From positions 4,502,501 to 4,566,500 of the forward strand of contig NZ_JAKWJU010000002.1 in NCBI RefSeq assembly GCF_022524345.1: 64,000 nt of DNA, given 5' to 3'. The first letter of the stretch is position 1. Each line of letters starts with the position of its first letter. The stretch is from Streptomyces marispadix (GTDB lineage: Bacteria; Actinomycetota; Actinomycetes; Streptomycetales; Streptomycetaceae). A model generated the notes under the pieces. The model did no database searches and was not told the DNA's origin. It saw only the letters and a list, made by a program, of their open reading frames with translations. This document shows, in pieces, positions 1 to 7,926 of the stretch. Both the position numbers and the translations under genes were made by a program.

Positions 1-292
1 CGGAGGCGGCCGGGCCGTTGTTCGTCTTGGCGCTGGCGCCGACCTCCGGCACACCGTCGGTCTGGTCGAGGGGGCTGGTGCTGCTCATCGGGGTGAGAGC
101 CTGGGCGCCCTCGGAGGCGGCGTGGGAGACCTTGTCCCCGACGCCCGTGTCCAGGTTGCTCAGCCCGCCCACGTCAGCGGTCGTCGGCAGTTCGGCGGCA
201 CTCGCCGCACCGGCCGTACCTACGACGGAGGCGGCGCCCGCGGCCGTCAGCAGCACGGTCTTGGCGATCCGGCGCGTGAGAGGGAGGGACAT
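1..292 (-). CDS. Small secreted protein, C-terminus beyond window edge
   Basis: The gene reads leftward and runs off the left edge, so only the first 97 residues are visible. The protein begins MSLPLTRRIAKTVLLTAAG and has a typical Sec signal peptide: an RR-containing n-region, an alanine/valine-rich core and an ASA-A type cleavage site near residue 32. The mature part is Ser/Thr/Gly/Ala-rich, without cysteines in the visible portion, and I see no enzymatic motif. A strong ribosome binding site (AAAGGAG, 5 nt before the ATG) fixes the start. It resembles the short secreted proteins of unknown function common in Streptomyces. The function is not assigned. Confidence 0.75.
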   Translation of the reverse strand, partial: MSLPLTRRIAKTVLLTAAGAASVVGTAGAASAAELPTTADVGGLSNLDTGVGDKVSHAASEGAQALTPMSSTSPLDQTDGVPEVGASAKTNNGPAAS

Positions 293-792
293 GTTGCTCC
301 TTTGACGGAGAGATCTACTGCTACGGAAACGTGGTGCAAGCCCGGCCGGGCGACCGCCGGGCCGGGCGCTGTGCCTATCGCGTTGAGGAGCCGGAAAGTT
401 GCGGGCCCTCGGAGTAAAGGATTGGCAATGCGTTGCATGATCTGCTTTGCCCAACGGGCTTTCCCCGTGCGCCTTTCACGGCCTCTGAACAGCCGAAACC
501 CGGTAAAGGCAGGGGAGTTGGGCACATGCGCGGGACAAGAGCCGCTTCCGCCCGGCGTCCACACTCGTGTGCGCGAATCCTCCGTTGGTGATGTGTGGTC
601 ACGCGATGTGGACGTACGGCCATTCCGCGGACGGGCTTACGGGGCGGGGCAGTTGTACGTGGGCGTGACGGACGCGATGGACGAGACGGACGCGGCCACG
701 CGCACGGCGCCCGCTGCCCGGCCTCGAAGCCGCCGTGCGCGGCCTGCCGCCCCGGCTCGGTCTCAGCGCCCCGTCGTCCTCACTCGCCGTCC
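293..792. other. Intergenic region upstream of the secreted-protein gene
   Basis: This 500-base stretch separates two leftward genes and should hold the promoter of the secreted-protein gene, but I cannot pick a convincing -35/-10 pair. The part around 420-520 is less GC-rich than its surroundings, which fits a regulatory region. Open frames here look random in composition. No RNA gene is recognisable. Confidence 0.4.
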
Positions 793-1848
793 TCAAGTCC
801 CCTTGGCCAGCCGCACGCTGACCGCCCGCTCGCCGTCAGCGCCGCCGGAGTTCTCGCGCGGACGCCAGCCCTCCTCCGAACTGGACGCGTCCCAGACGCG
901 GTCGAGGTAGGAGATCTGCTCGATGTGCAGATCCTGGGCGTTCGCCACCGCCCAGTGGGCCAGTTCCCAGCCGCGCTGACCGCGCCGTACCGGGATGCGT
1001 ACCCGGGACGCGTCGTCGCCTTCCGCCGCCGCGGCGTGCGGGGCGTGCGCGGCGCTCTTCCGCCCGTGCGTGCCGGTCTCGTCCGGGCCGTCCCCGCGCC
1101 GCTCCGGCACCTCGTCCAGGCTGACGTTCCGCCCGGACGGAGCCGCGGCCCCTGCCGCCTCGTCGCGCCGCTGCCCGGGAAGCACGCCGTCGCCGAACTC
1201 CCGCACAAGACGGGCCCGCAGCCGCTCGGCGCTGCCCGCCTTGCCGTCGCCGCCGGCCGGTCCCGTGGTGCAGTTGAGCGCGGCGGCGCGGCGGCCGGTC
1301 AGCGCGGCCGTGAGAAGCGCGGCGTTCTGCTCGTGCTTCGCGTACGCCTGCGGATAGCCGCTGCGCTGTACGCGCTGCGCGGCGACCGTCAGGGGCAGCC
1401 GCGAGTAGCCCGGAATCTCCACGAGATGGTCGTAGAACTTCCCCGATGAGTACACGGGGTCCTGGATCTGGCGCTCGCTTCCCCAGCCCTGCGAAGGACG
1501 CTGCTGGAACAGGCCGAGCGAATCGCGGTCGCCGTGCTCTATGTTGCGCAGCGCCGACTCCTGCATGGCCGTGGCCAGCGCTATCGTCACGGCTCTCTCC
1601 GGCAGGTCGCGCTGAGAGGCCACAGCGGTGATCGTCGCGGCGTTGGCGGCCTGTTCGGGCCTTATCTCGTAGCGCTCCGGCTTCTCACCAGGGGTTTCGA
1701 CCGTGCAGCGGGCGGGACCCTGGCTGCTGGTCGCGTACTGGGTCACCGCGTAACCGGCGACGACGAGCAGCACCGTGCACGCCGCGGCCAGGCGCAGCGC
1801 TCTCTTACGGGACTTCGGGTGAGCGGATTCGGCGGGGGACACGGGCAC
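793..1848 (-). CDS. Membrane-anchored lytic-transglycosylase-like protein
   Basis: This is a 351-residue protein read leftward from a GTG at 1848; a second in-frame GTG at 1842 is equally possible. An uncleaved signal/anchor helix lies at about residues 13-35 (LRLAAACTVLLVVAGYAV). A compact helical domain follows, with the motif ATAMQES and then GLFQQRPSQGWG, which matches the fold and catalytic Glu region of lysozyme-like/lytic-transglycosylase families. The C-terminal third is low complexity and ends in a conserved segment (HIEQISYLDRVWD). It probably acts on peptidoglycan outside the membrane. It is divergent from dapE, with only about 45 nt between them, so both promoters overlap. The activity is inferred from motif context only. 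Confidence 0.65.
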   Translation of the reverse strand: MPVSPAESAHPKSRKRALRLAAACTVLLVVAGYAVTQYATSSQGPARCTVETPGEKPERYEIRPEQAANAATITAVASQRDLPERAVTIALATAMQESALRNIEHGDRDSLGLFQQRPSQGWGSERQIQDPVYSSGKFYDHLVEIPGYSRLPLTVAAQRVQRSGYPQAYAKHEQNAALLTAALTGRRAAALNCTTGPAGGDGKAGSAERLRARLVREFGDGVLPGQRRDEAAGAAAPSGRNVSLDEVPERRGDGPDETGTHGRKSAAHAPHAAAAEGDDASRVRIPVRRGQRGWELAHWAVANAQDLHIEQISYLDRVWDASSSEEGWRPRENSGGADGERAVSVRLAKGT

Positions 1849-1881
1849 AAAGGTAGCCGGTGCGCCAAGTCCCCTGGCCCG

Positions 1882-1887
1882 TAGGCT
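1882..1887 (+). promoter_or_regulatory. -10 box TAGGCT for leaderless dapE
   Basis: TAGGCT lies exactly 6 nt before the ATG at 1894 and no Shine-Dalgarno sequence is present. Transcription would therefore start at or next to the start codon. An in-frame GTG at 1888 abuts the box and is a less likely start. Confidence 0.6.
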
Positions 1888-1893
1888 GTGTTC

Positions 1894-2973
1894 ATGGTGC
1901 ACAACGGACTCGACCTGCAACAGGACGCCGCCGGGCTGACCGCTCAGCTCGTGGACATGCCCTCGGAGAGCGGCAGCGAGCAGCCGCTCGCCGACGCGGT
2001 CGAGACCGCGCTGCGCGCCCTGCCCCATCTGACGGTCGACCGGCACGGCAACAACGTCGTGGCACGCACCCGGCTCGGCAGGCCCGAACGCGTCATCCTC
2101 GCCGGGCACATCGACACCGTGCCGGTCGCTGACAATCTGCCGTCGCGGCTCGACGACTCGGGCGTGCTGTGGGGGTGCGGCACGAGCGACATGAAGGCAG
2201 GCGTGGCCGTGCAGTTGCGCATCGCGGCGACCGTGCCGTCGCCGAACCGCGATCTCACCTTCGTCTTCTACGACAGGGAAGAGGTCGCCGCGCATCTCAA
2301 CGGCCTCGGCCATGTCGCCGACGCGCACCCCGACTGGCTCGCCGGCGACTTCGCCGTGCTGCTGGAGCCCTCGGACGGCCAGGTCGAGGGCGGTTGCCAG
2401 GGCACGCTTCGTGTGCTGCTGCGCACCACGGGCGTACGTGCGCACTCCGCCCGTAGCTGGAAGGGCGAGAACGCGATCCACGCCGCGGCACCGATCCTGG
2501 ACCGGCTCGCCTCGTACGAGCCCCGGCGGAAGGTGATCGACGGGCTGGAGTACCGGGAGGGGCTCAACGCCGTCCGCATCGAGGGCGGAGTCGCGGGCAA
2601 CGTCATCCCGGACGCGTGCACCGTCACCGTCAACTACCGCTACGCGCCCGACATCGGCGAGGAACAGGCCCTCGCTCACGTACGGGAGGTCTTCGCGGGG
2701 TGCGGCGCGTGGGAGCTGACCGTAGACGACAGCTCGGGCGGAGCCCTGCCGGGCCTGTCGCACCCGGCGGCGAAGGCGTTCATCGACGCCGTGGGAGGCG
2801 AGCCGCAGCCCAAGTACGGGTGGACGGACGTGTCCCGGTTCAGTGCTCTCGGCGTCCCCGCGGTGAACTACGGTCCCGGCGATCCGAACCTGGCGCACAA
2901 GCGCGACGAGCGCGTGGAGACGTCGAAGATCGGGCACTGCGAGGAACGGCTGCGCGCCTGGCTGACGTCCTGA
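1894..2973 (+). CDS. dapE: Succinyl-diaminopimelate desuccinylase
   Basis: This M20-family amidohydrolase of 359 residues makes LL-diaminopimelate for lysine and peptidoglycan synthesis. All metal-site motifs are visible: AGHIDTVPV (His and Asp), GTSDMKAG (bridging Asp), YDREEVA (catalytic Glu and ligand Glu), LEPSDG (ligand) and the C-terminal His in [10 protein letters not shown]. Length and motif spacing match actinobacterial DapE, and the next gene (LOG family) also neighbours dapE in mycobacteria. The ATG at 1894 is preferred over the GTG at 1888 because a -10 box precedes it at leaderless spacing. Confidence 0.93.
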   Translation: MVHNGLDLQQDAAGLTAQLVDMPSESGSEQPLADAVETALRALPHLTVDRHGNNVVARTRLGRPERVILAGHIDTVPVADNLPSRLDDSGVLWGCGTSDMKAGVAVQLRIAATVPSPNRDLTFVFYDREEVAAHLNGLGHVADAHPDWLAGDFAVLLEPSDGQVEGGCQGTLRVLLRTTGVRAHSARSWKGENAIHAAAPILDRLASYEPRRKVIDGLEYREGLNAVRIEGGVAGNVIPDACTVTVNYRYAPDIGEEQALAHVREVFAGCGAWELTVDDSSGGALPGLSHPAAKAFIDAVGGEPQPKYGWTDVSRFSALGVPAVNYGPGDPNLAHKRDERVETSKIGHCEERLRAWLTS

Positions 2974-3218
2974 TTGGGCTTCGGGACTTCGGAACCTCGG
3001 GGCTGCCGGGCCTGCCGCGCCTTTCGTGAGGCCGGGCCTTCTGTTACGCCGGGCCTTCCCGGACGCCCGGATGCGCGAGACCGTCGGGTGCGCGCCTTTC
3101 GACCGCTGGAAACGCGCCGTACATCCGCCCGCCGGGCGCGGTGCCGCCTTCTGTCACGTCCATACGGGTCCGCGTGCGTACGCTGAATCAGAATGATCGC
3201 AGTCGGAGGGAGCCTGGG

Positions 3219-3971
3219 ATGACCAGCCCGGAGCGGGAGCGAGCACGTAAGCCGCACGAGCAGCGTCTCGGACCGGTGGTGCGCCGCCGCAAGCAGATGC
3301 AGGCCGAGACGACCGACCAGCGGCTGCTGGACACCACCGGACCTTCCGACTGGGTGCACCAGGATCCGTGGCGGGTGATGCGGATCCAGTCGGAGTTCGT
3401 GGAGGGCTTCGGGGCTCTCGCCGAACTCGGCCCCGCCATCAGCGTGTTCGGCTCGGCACGCACACCGGTCGACTCCCCGGAGTACGAGGCGGGGGTGCGT
3501 ATCGGACGTGCGCTCACCGAGGCCGGATTCGGAGTGATCACGGGCGGCGGGCCGGGCGCTATGGAAGCCGCCAACAAGGGCGCGCTGGAGGCGGGCGGCA
3601 CCTCGGTGGGGCTCGGCATCGAGCTGCCCTTCGAGCAGGGCCTCAACCCCTACGTCGACATCGGCGTCAACTTCCGCTACTTCTTCGTGCGCAAGACGAT
3701 GTTCGTGAAGTACGCACAGGGCTTCGTGGTGCTCCCCGGTGGACTGGGCACGATGGACGAGCTGTTCGAGGCGATGACCCTCGTGCAGACCAGGAAGGTC
3801 ACGCGCTTCCCGATCGTCCTCTTCGGCAGCGGATACTGGCAGGGCCTCGTCGACTGGCTGCACGGCTCGGTCGTCGCACAGGGCAAGGCGTCGGCACGCG
3901 ACGTCGAACTGTTCCACGTCACGGACGACATCGACGAGGCAGTGGCCGTGGTCACCAAGGAAGCGGGCTGA
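3219..3971 (+). CDS. LOG-family (TIGR00730) Rossmann-fold nucleotide phosphoribohydrolase
   Basis: The 250-residue protein has the LOG/lysine-decarboxylase-like signature GGGPGAMEAANKGA and later PGGLGTMDE, which bind the substrate phosphate and supply catalytic residues. LOG proteins release free cytokinin-type bases or act as nucleotide 5'-monophosphate N-glycosidases; the bacterial substrate here cannot be read from sequence. The ATG at 3219 has the ribosome site GGAGGG about 8 nt upstream. A TACGCT box lies about 45 nt upstream. The charged N-terminal 35 residues precede the Rossmann core (ISVFGSAR). Confidence 0.88.
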   Translation: MTSPERERARKPHEQRLGPVVRRRKQMQAETTDQRLLDTTGPSDWVHQDPWRVMRIQSEFVEGFGALAELGPAISVFGSARTPVDSPEYEAGVRIGRALTEAGFGVITGGGPGAMEAANKGALEAGGTSVGLGIELPFEQGLNPYVDIGVNFRYFFVRKTMFVKYAQGFVVLPGGLGTMDELFEAMTLVQTRKVTRFPIVLFGSGYWQGLVDWLHGSVVAQGKASARDVELFHVTDDIDEAVAVVTKEAG

Positions 3972-4039
3972 ACGCAGCGACGGGGGAAGCGGGGACGGAC
4001 CCGGGGCGGGCGGCGGATGCGCCGGGTACGAGGGAGCGC

Positions 4040-4909
4040 TCAGGCGAGCCCCCGCCGCGCCACCGCGGGCGGCCGGTGCCCCGCGATCGACGCCACCATG
4101 TCCAGCACCTGCTTCGTCTCGGCGACCTCGTGCACCCGGTAGACCCGGGCGCCGAGCCACGCCGAGACGGCGGTCGTGGCGAGCGTCCCCGTCAGCCGCT
4201 CCTCGACCGGCCTGTCCAGCGTCTCCCCGACGAAGTCCTTGTTGGACAGCGATACGAGCACGGGCCAGCCCGTACCGACCATCTCCGCCAGTTCGCGGGT
4301 GGCCTCCAGCGAGTGCCGGGTGGACTTCCCGAAGTCGTGCCCGGGGTCGATGAGGATGCCGTCCCTGCGTACGCCCAGTGAGACCGCGCGCTCGGCCAGC
4401 CCGAGCGTCACGCGCAGGATGTCCGCTACGACGCCGCCCTCACCGTCGTAGCTGACGCGGTGCGGGCGGGTGCGCGGCTCGGCGCCGCCCGCGTGAGTGC
4501 ACACCAGCCCCGCGCCGTGGCGGGCGGCGACCTCGGCCAGCGCCGGATCGACCCCGCCCCAGGCGTCGTTGAGCAGATCCGCGCCGGCCGCGCAGACGGC
4601 CTCGCCGACCTCGTGCCGCCAGGTGTCCACGCTGATCACGACATCCGGGTGGCGTCGGCGTACCTCGGCGACGAAGCCCACGGTGCGCCGCACCTCCTCC
4701 TCGGCGGTCACCTCGTCACCGGGACCGGCCTTCACGCCGCCGATGTCGATGACGGCCGCGCCCTCGGCGACCGCCTGGTCGACCCTTTCGAGGGCGGGCT
4801 CGTCGCGGAAGGTCGCGCCGCGGTCGTAGAAGGAGTCCGGCGTCCGGTTGACGATGGCCATGATCACCGACTCGTGCGGACCGAATTCCCGTGTCCCCAG
4901 GCGCAGCAT
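4040..4909 (-). CDS. folP2: FolP2-type dihydropteroate synthase homologue
   Basis: This TIM-barrel protein of 289 residues belongs to the pterin-binding family. The start is the ATG at 4909, with GAGAGG 6-7 nt upstream; a longer GTG form from 4942 lacks a ribosome site. Family motifs are present but altered: NRTPDSFYDRG replaces NVTPDSFSDGG, DIGGVKAGPG replaces the DIGGESTRPG loop, DPGHDFGK replaces DPGIGFGK, and SLSNKDF replaces the SRK motif. These are positions that bind pterin and p-aminobenzoate in true FolP. The same pattern is known for mycobacterial FolP2, which was reported to lack synthase activity. The neighbours (LOG, Tag, DUF3117, sigE) match the FolP2 locus, so the role is probably not classical folate synthesis. 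Confidence 0.85.
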   Translation of the reverse strand: MLRLGTREFGPHESVIMAIVNRTPDSFYDRGATFRDEPALERVDQAVAEGAAVIDIGGVKAGPGDEVTAEEEVRRTVGFVAEVRRRHPDVVISVDTWRHEVGEAVCAAGADLLNDAWGGVDPALAEVAARHGAGLVCTHAGGAEPRTRPHRVSYDGEGGVVADILRVTLGLAERAVSLGVRRDGILIDPGHDFGKSTRHSLEATRELAEMVGTGWPVLVSLSNKDFVGETLDRPVEERLTGTLATTAVSAWLGARVYRVHEVAETKQVLDMVASIAGHRPPAVARRGLA

Positions 4910-5066
4910 CGCCATCCTCTCGCTCGGCACAAGGGGCGGCACGTGCCGTTTCCCCCGGAGGCGACCTTAACGGGCGCCCGAGCGCCCTCCGTCCGGAGAC
5001 CTGTCGGTTGTGTCAGTGGGGCGTGGCACGATCAGGGAGCATAGGAAGCCTCAGTCATCCGGACGT

Positions 5067-5087
5067 CTGCGAGAGGGCCTCTCGCAG
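5067..5087. promoter_or_regulatory. 21-bp palindrome, possible operator or leader hairpin
   Basis: Perfect 10-bp arms (CTGCGAGAGG and CCTCTCGCAG) flank one central G. It lies between the divergent folP2 and DivIVA-like genes, about 27 nt before the latter's start. It could be an operator for a dimeric regulator or an RNA hairpin. It is not followed by a T run, so a terminator is unlikely. Confidence 0.5.
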
Positions 5088-5113
5088 AAGATGCCCTCGG
5101 GGAGTTGGCCTTC

Positions 5114-5695
5114 GTGTTCTGGTTCCTGCTGATCTCGCTCGCCGTGGTCGTCGCCGCGGTCACGCTCGCCGTGGTGGGCAGCTCAGGCGACGGGCGCGGC
5201 GGTGCGGTCTCGGGCGGGCTGGCGGACGCTCCGCCGGACCAGCTCGACGAGCCGCTGCCGGCGGACCGCCCGGTGAACCGGGTGGACGTGGACGCCCTTC
5301 GGCTCCCGGTCACCGCCCGTGGATACCGGATGCAGCAGGTCGACGACGTGCTGGACCGGCTCGGTGCGGAGCTGGCCGAGCGTGACGCCCGTATCGCCGA
5401 GCTGGAGTCGGCACTGGCGGGCGCCCAGGCGGCGGCCATAGCGCGCGGCGAACCGGCCGGATACGCCCCGGCGGGCACTCGCGATCTCCCGCCGTCGCCC
5501 GGCTCAGAGGGCGAACTGCGCGGGCGGTACGGAAAGTTGGAGGAGCCGGGGGATATGGGCGAGACGAGGGAGACGGGGGGCTCGCCGCGGTCCGTGCGGC
5601 ACGGGCCTGGAGCGGCGGGAGCGATGGGAGCACCGGGGCCGGACGCCCCGGGAGCGTTCGTACGGGATTCGACGGAGCACCGCGATGGGCGTTGA
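5114..5695 (+). CDS. DivIVA-domain membrane-anchored coiled-coil protein
   Basis: This 193-residue protein has an N-terminal transmembrane helix (FWFLLISLAVVVAAVTLAVV, residues 2-21). A short linker leads to a DivIVA/GpsB-like segment (VDALRLPVTARGYRMQQVDD) and a coiled coil (ELAERDARIAELESAL). The C-terminal half is disordered. GGGAG about 9 nt upstream supports the GTG at 5114; the TTG at 5105 overlaps that site and is rejected. The stop overlaps the start of the glycosylase gene by 11 nt, so the two are co-translated. A role in organising cell-envelope growth is inferred from the DivIVA motif only. Confidence 0.8.
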   Translation: MFWFLLISLAVVVAAVTLAVVGSSGDGRGGAVSGGLADAPPDQLDEPLPADRPVNRVDVDALRLPVTARGYRMQQVDDVLDRLGAELAERDARIAELESALAGAQAAAIARGEPAGYAPAGTRDLPPSPGSEGELRGRYGKLEEPGDMGETRETGGSPRSVRHGPGAAGAMGAPGPDAPGAFVRDSTEHRDGR

Positions 5696-6290
5696 GGGCG
5701 GGGCGAAGCCGGGTCCCGACGGGGCGCTGCGCTGCCCGTGGGGGCTGTCCGCCGAGGACTACGTCGCGTACCACGACGGCGAGTGGGGCCGCCCGGTCCA
5801 CGGCGACGACGCGCTCTACGAACGGCTGTGCCTGGAGGCGTTCCAGTCCGGGCTGTCCTGGCTGACGATCCTCCGGCGCCGCGAGGGGTTCCGCGCCGCC
5901 TTCGCGGGTTTCCGCATCGAGAAGGTGGCGGCGTTCACTGCGGCCGACGAGGAGCGGCTGCTCGGCGATCCGGGCATCATCCGCAATCGCGCGAAGATCA
6001 GCGCGACGGTCGCCAACGCGAAGGCCGCGCTGTCCCTGGGCGAGGGCGCACTGGACTCCCTGATCTGGTCGTACGCACCCGATGCCGAGCGGCGCCCCGC
6101 GCCCCGTACGCATGACGAGATCCCCGCGGTGACACCGGAGTCGACGGCACTCGCGAAAGAACTCAAGAAGCGCGGCTTCCGCTTCGTCGGCCCGACGACG
6201 GCGTATGCGCTGATGCAGGCGTGCGGCCTGGTCAACGACCACCTCGCGGACTGCTGGGCGCGAGACGAGATGCGGCCGGGTCCCGGCTGA
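5685..6290 (+). CDS. tag: DNA-3-methyladenine glycosylase I
   Basis: This 201-residue base-excision repair enzyme of the TagI family removes 3-methyladenine from alkylated DNA. It shows the family hallmarks: the zinc-site Cys in LRCPWG near the N-terminus, YHDGEWGRP, the catalytic-region FQSGLSWLTILRRR, the helix-hairpin-helix-like IIRNRAKI, and the C-terminal zinc ligands His and Cys in NDHLADCW. Length is normal. It starts inside the end of the DivIVA-like gene and is probably expressed from the same transcript. Confidence 0.95.
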   Translation: MGVEGGAKPGPDGALRCPWGLSAEDYVAYHDGEWGRPVHGDDALYERLCLEAFQSGLSWLTILRRREGFRAAFAGFRIEKVAAFTAADEERLLGDPGIIRNRAKISATVANAKAALSLGEGALDSLIWSYAPDAERRPAPRTHDEIPAVTPESTALAKELKKRGFRFVGPTTAYALMQACGLVNDHLADCWARDEMRPGPG

Positions 6291-6348
6291 CCGGCGCGGC
6301 CCGGCAGGCCCGGGAAGCTCCCGGGCCCGACGCCTGCCGAGGGGACCG

Positions 6349-7137
6349 TCAGCGCCCCGTGAAGCGCGGCTTCTCCTTTTTCACGAACGCCTCGACCGCC
6401 GCCTGATGGTCCTTCGACGCGCCCGCGCGCACCTGTAGTTCGGCCTCCTTCTCCAGCGTCTCTGCCAGAGAGTGGCCGGCGCCGTATGCCAGCGACTCCT
6501 TGATCGCGGCGTAGGCACGCGTAGGTCCCTGTGCCAGCTCCCGCGCCACCTTCAGCGCTTCCTCCGCCAACTCGCCGTCTCCCACGACCCGATGGGCCAG
6601 ACCCAGCTCCAGCGCCTCCCCGGAGCGCACGCTGCGCGGGAAGAGCAGCAGATCGGCGGCCCGGCCGGGCCCGACGAGACGGGGCAGCGTCCAGGAGATC
6701 CCCGAGTCCGCGGTCAGTGCGATCCCGGCGAAGGAGGTGTTGAACGCGGCGGACTCGGCGAGCAGCCGGTAGTCGGCGGCGAAGGCGAACCCGGCGCCCG
6801 CGCCCGCCGCGACCCCGTTCACCGCGGCCACGACCGGTTTCGGCATCTCCGCGATGGCGAGCGTGATGGGGTTGTAGTGCTCCTCGACGGTGCTGAGGGC
6901 GTTGCCGCCGTCGTCCTGGAGCGCCCCGATGTGTTCCTTGAGGTCCTGTCCCACGCAGAAGGCCCGCCCGTTGCCGGTCAGCAGTACGGCCCGTACGGCA
7001 TCGTCGGCCGCAGCCTGGCGGAGGGTGTCCCGCAGCGCCGACTTCAGCTCGTTGTTGAGAGCGTTCATCGCATCGGGGCGGTTGAGGGTGACCGTCGCAA
7101 GACCCTCGGTCACGTCATAGAGCACGGTGTCCGACAT
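6349..7137 (-). CDS. Enoyl-CoA hydratase/isomerase family protein
   Basis: This 262-residue crotonase-fold protein contains the oxyanion-hole segments GRAFCVGQDL and NGVAAGAGAGFAFAADYR. In place of the paired Glu residues of classic hydratases it has SFAGIALTADSGISW. An Asp at this position is characteristic of PaaG-type 2-(1,2-epoxyphenyl)acetyl-CoA isomerase relatives, so isomerase rather than hydratase chemistry is likely. The C-terminal KEKPRFTGR is typical of the family. It stands alone, read opposite to its neighbours, and the natural acyl-CoA substrate is unknown. Confidence 0.85.
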   Translation of the reverse strand: MSDTVLYDVTEGLATVTLNRPDAMNALNNELKSALRDTLRQAAADDAVRAVLLTGNGRAFCVGQDLKEHIGALQDDGGNALSTVEEHYNPITLAIAEMPKPVVAAVNGVAAGAGAGFAFAADYRLLAESAAFNTSFAGIALTADSGISWTLPRLVGPGRAADLLLFPRSVRSGEALELGLAHRVVGDGELAEEALKVARELAQGPTRAYAAIKESLAYGAGHSLAETLEKEAELQVRAGASKDHQAAVEAFVKKEKPRFTGR

Positions 7138-7347
7138 GGGCCAAGCATGGCCCAGATCCCCGGGCCCCGACAGGGCGTCCCCGCGTGGACGGTCCCGGAT
7201 GCCGCCGCGCCCGCGGAAGCCGAAACTGGCCCTTCGGGAAGGCTTGCTGTTCAGTCACCCAGGGTGCGAAGCGGAGAAGTATCGCAGCTTCCTCGACGGA
7301 ATGAGTGGTTTTGTGCGAGAGCGAGTCACAAGTGATGCGACCTCTTG

Positions 7348-7378
7348 TTGGTCATCGGGTCGTGCCATGCGGGATAAT
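7348..7378 (+). promoter_or_regulatory. Putative housekeeping promoter for the DUF3117 gene
   Basis: TTGGTC at 7348 and GATAAT at 7373 are separated by 19 nt. The surrounding 320-base intergenic region (7138-7458) is clearly more AT-rich than the coding DNA and has no credible gene. It gives a leader of about 75 nt before the ATG at 7459. Confidence 0.5.
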
Positions 7379-7458
7379 GGCCGTGAAGCAATGTGTTCGA
7401 TGCCGGTGACACGCGCGTTGTCGGCTGCGATCAGCTGGTTTCAGGAAGGGGAACGAGC

Positions 7459-7626
7459 ATGGCGGCCATGAAGCCGCGGACGGGTGACGGCCCGCTCGAG
7501 GTGACCAAGGAGGGGCGGGGCATCGTCATGCGCGTTCCGCTCGAAGGCGGTGGGCGACTCGTCGTCGAGCTGACCCCGGATGAGGCGACTGCGCTCGGTG
7601 AGGAGCTCAAGAAGGTCTGCGGCTGA
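7459..7626 (+). CDS. DUF3117 small conserved protein
   Basis: This 55-residue protein, MAAMKPRTGDGPLEVTKEGR onward, ends in VELTPDEATALGEELKKVCG. It matches the actinobacterial DUF3117 family, whose members are about this length and sit near tag and sigE in mycobacteria. The start is fixed by GGAAGGGG about 7 nt before the ATG. A strong terminator follows, so it is monocistronic. The function of the family is unknown to me. Confidence 0.9.
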   Translation: MAAMKPRTGDGPLEVTKEGRGIVMRVPLEGGGRLVVELTPDEATALGEELKKVCG

Positions 7627-7703
7627 GGTTCCGCAGCCGGGCGGTCCGCCCGCCGCGAGCGAGCGGCGAGCCGTCAGTGGGGGTTCCACTGCCCAGGAGT
7701 CCG

Positions 7704-7736
7704 CTGCCCCGGAGCACGCTTCGTGCTCCGGGGCAG
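7704..7736 (+). terminator. Perfect 15-bp hairpin terminator after DUF3117
   Basis: CTGCCCCGGAGCACG pairs perfectly with CGTGCTCCGGGGCAG around a 3-nt loop (CTT). There is only a weak T tract after it (TCGTGTTT), as is usual in Streptomyces. Confidence 0.8.
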
Positions 7737-7849
7737 TCGTGTTTCCGATGAGCCGTCTTCCCGCATGGGTCCGACGGCGTCTCAAGAGGCGTCCTGCGAC
7801 GGCGACTTGCGGAAGCGACTCACCGGGACCTCCTGCCTGGGCGACCCAA

Positions 7850-7901
7850 GGAGATGTCCTACGGAGACGTCCCACGGAGGCGTTCTACGGAGATGTCCGG
7901 A
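7850..7901. repeat. 13-bp tandem repeat, four degenerate copies
   Basis: Four contiguous 13-bp units start at 7850, 7863, 7876 and 7889, with a consensus close to GGAGATGTCCTAC. They lie just beyond the stop of the O-methyltransferase gene in a non-coding gap. No function is evident. Confidence 0.6.
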
Positions 7902-7926
7902 CCGGGACGCCCCGGCCGTACCGGCG

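Noticed and set aside
793..2937. A single 714-codon minus-strand frame covering the lytic-transglycosylase-like gene and the reverse of dapE
   Set aside because: The upstream half is the shadow of dapE, which has full M20 motifs. The real gene starts at about 1848 after the membrane-anchor segment.
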